Shown piece by piece: positions 6,765-6,870 of a stretch of 6,870 bases of DNA. The DNA comes from Chlamydiae bacterium RIFCSPHIGHO2_12_FULL_49_9 (GTDB lineage Bacteria; Chlamydiota; Chlamydiia; Chlamydiales; SM23-39), in assembly GCA_001794935.1 (NCBI GenBank), contig MGLY01000044.1, positions 1 through 6,870 of the forward strand. The letters run 5' to 3'. A program made the position numbers and the translations under genes. Under the pieces are notes generated by a model. That model was not told where the DNA came from. It did not search any database and was given only the letters and a program-made list of their open reading frames with translations. Positions within the stretch are counted from its first letter, which is position 1. Each line of letters starts with the position of its first letter.

Positions 6765-6860
6765 ATGCTCCCTCAAAAAGTTACAGTCGCTTTAGTATCC
6801 AGTCTTTGTGTTCTGTGTTGTTTGCCTCAGACCAGGGCTTTTTCATCAAAAATTTCTTGA
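6765..6860 (+). CDS. Short signal-peptide-like ORF; small secreted peptide or 5' remnant of a larger gene
   Basis: A 31-codon frame starts at 6765 (MLPQKVTVALVSSL...) and ends at TGA 6858-6860. It has a strong Shine-Dalgarno, AAGAAGG at 6752-6758, exactly 6 nt before the ATG. The product resembles a Sec signal peptide: a basic residue at position 5, a hydrophobic core at about 6-20 containing three cysteines (C15, C18, C19), and a possible signal-peptidase I site after TRA (residues 23-25). Only six residues (FSSKIS) would remain after cleavage. The stop follows an A5 run (6848-6852), and both alternative frames past that run stay open to the window edge, so a one-base indel in a longer secreted-protein gene is possible. 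It may be a pseudogene, a sequencing error or a genuine tiny peptide; the window ends too soon to decide. Confidence 0.4.
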   Translation: MLPQKVTVALVSSLCVLCCLPQTRAFSSKIS

Positions 6861-6870
6861 CTTCCGAATA

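Noticed and set aside
6857..6862. TTGACT as a -35 box for a gene to the right
   Set aside because: It is a single hexamer with only 8 bases left after it; the -10 region is outside the window.

Overview
The window looks like a piece of a chlamydial chromosome, most likely a Parachlamydia/Waddlia/Simkania-type environmental chlamydia or an uncultured relative. Three observations point there: the gene order hrcA-grpE-dnaK, the DnaK signature IIPEPTAAALAYG (Pro where most bacteria have Asn), and a HrcA with the form IRNYF...TSGGRIPTEKAFR and an extra tail after the conserved core. The taxon is inferred from these family features recalled from memory, not from a search. Base composition is near 50% GC by eye. 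No mobile element, tRNA, rRNA or CRISPR array is visible.

Almost everything is on the minus strand. Reading in the direction of transcription (right to left), the order is: a large NAD-dependent glutamate dehydrogenase (6440-3372); a 105-bp gap holding a promoter and a degenerate CIRCE operator; hrcA (3266-2115); grpE (2118-1579); and dnaK, which starts at 1582 and runs off the left edge after 527 codons. The hrcA/grpE and grpE/dnaK junctions are both 4-bp ATGA overlaps, so the three genes form one tightly coupled heat-shock operon. HrcA should repress it through the CIRCE-like palindrome at 3328-3354. GrpE is the nucleotide-exchange factor for DnaK, encoded just downstream.

The right end (6441-6870) turns to the plus strand. 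A 118-bp divergent intergenic region is followed by a 64-aa two-helix membrane protein (6559-6753). Eleven bases later, behind a good ribosome-binding site, comes a 31-codon reading frame resembling a bare signal peptide (6765-6860). Neither small product is recognisable as a known family.

The core of the window is ordinary housekeeping. The points worth a second look are the altered but symmetry-preserving CIRCE, the fungal-Gdh2-like dehydrogenase with a changed GLFV active-site signature, the lack of a visible terminator between that gene and the heat-shock operon, the small membrane/secreted pair, and a long antisense frame opposite dnaK of the type that databases mislabel as glutamate dehydrogenase.
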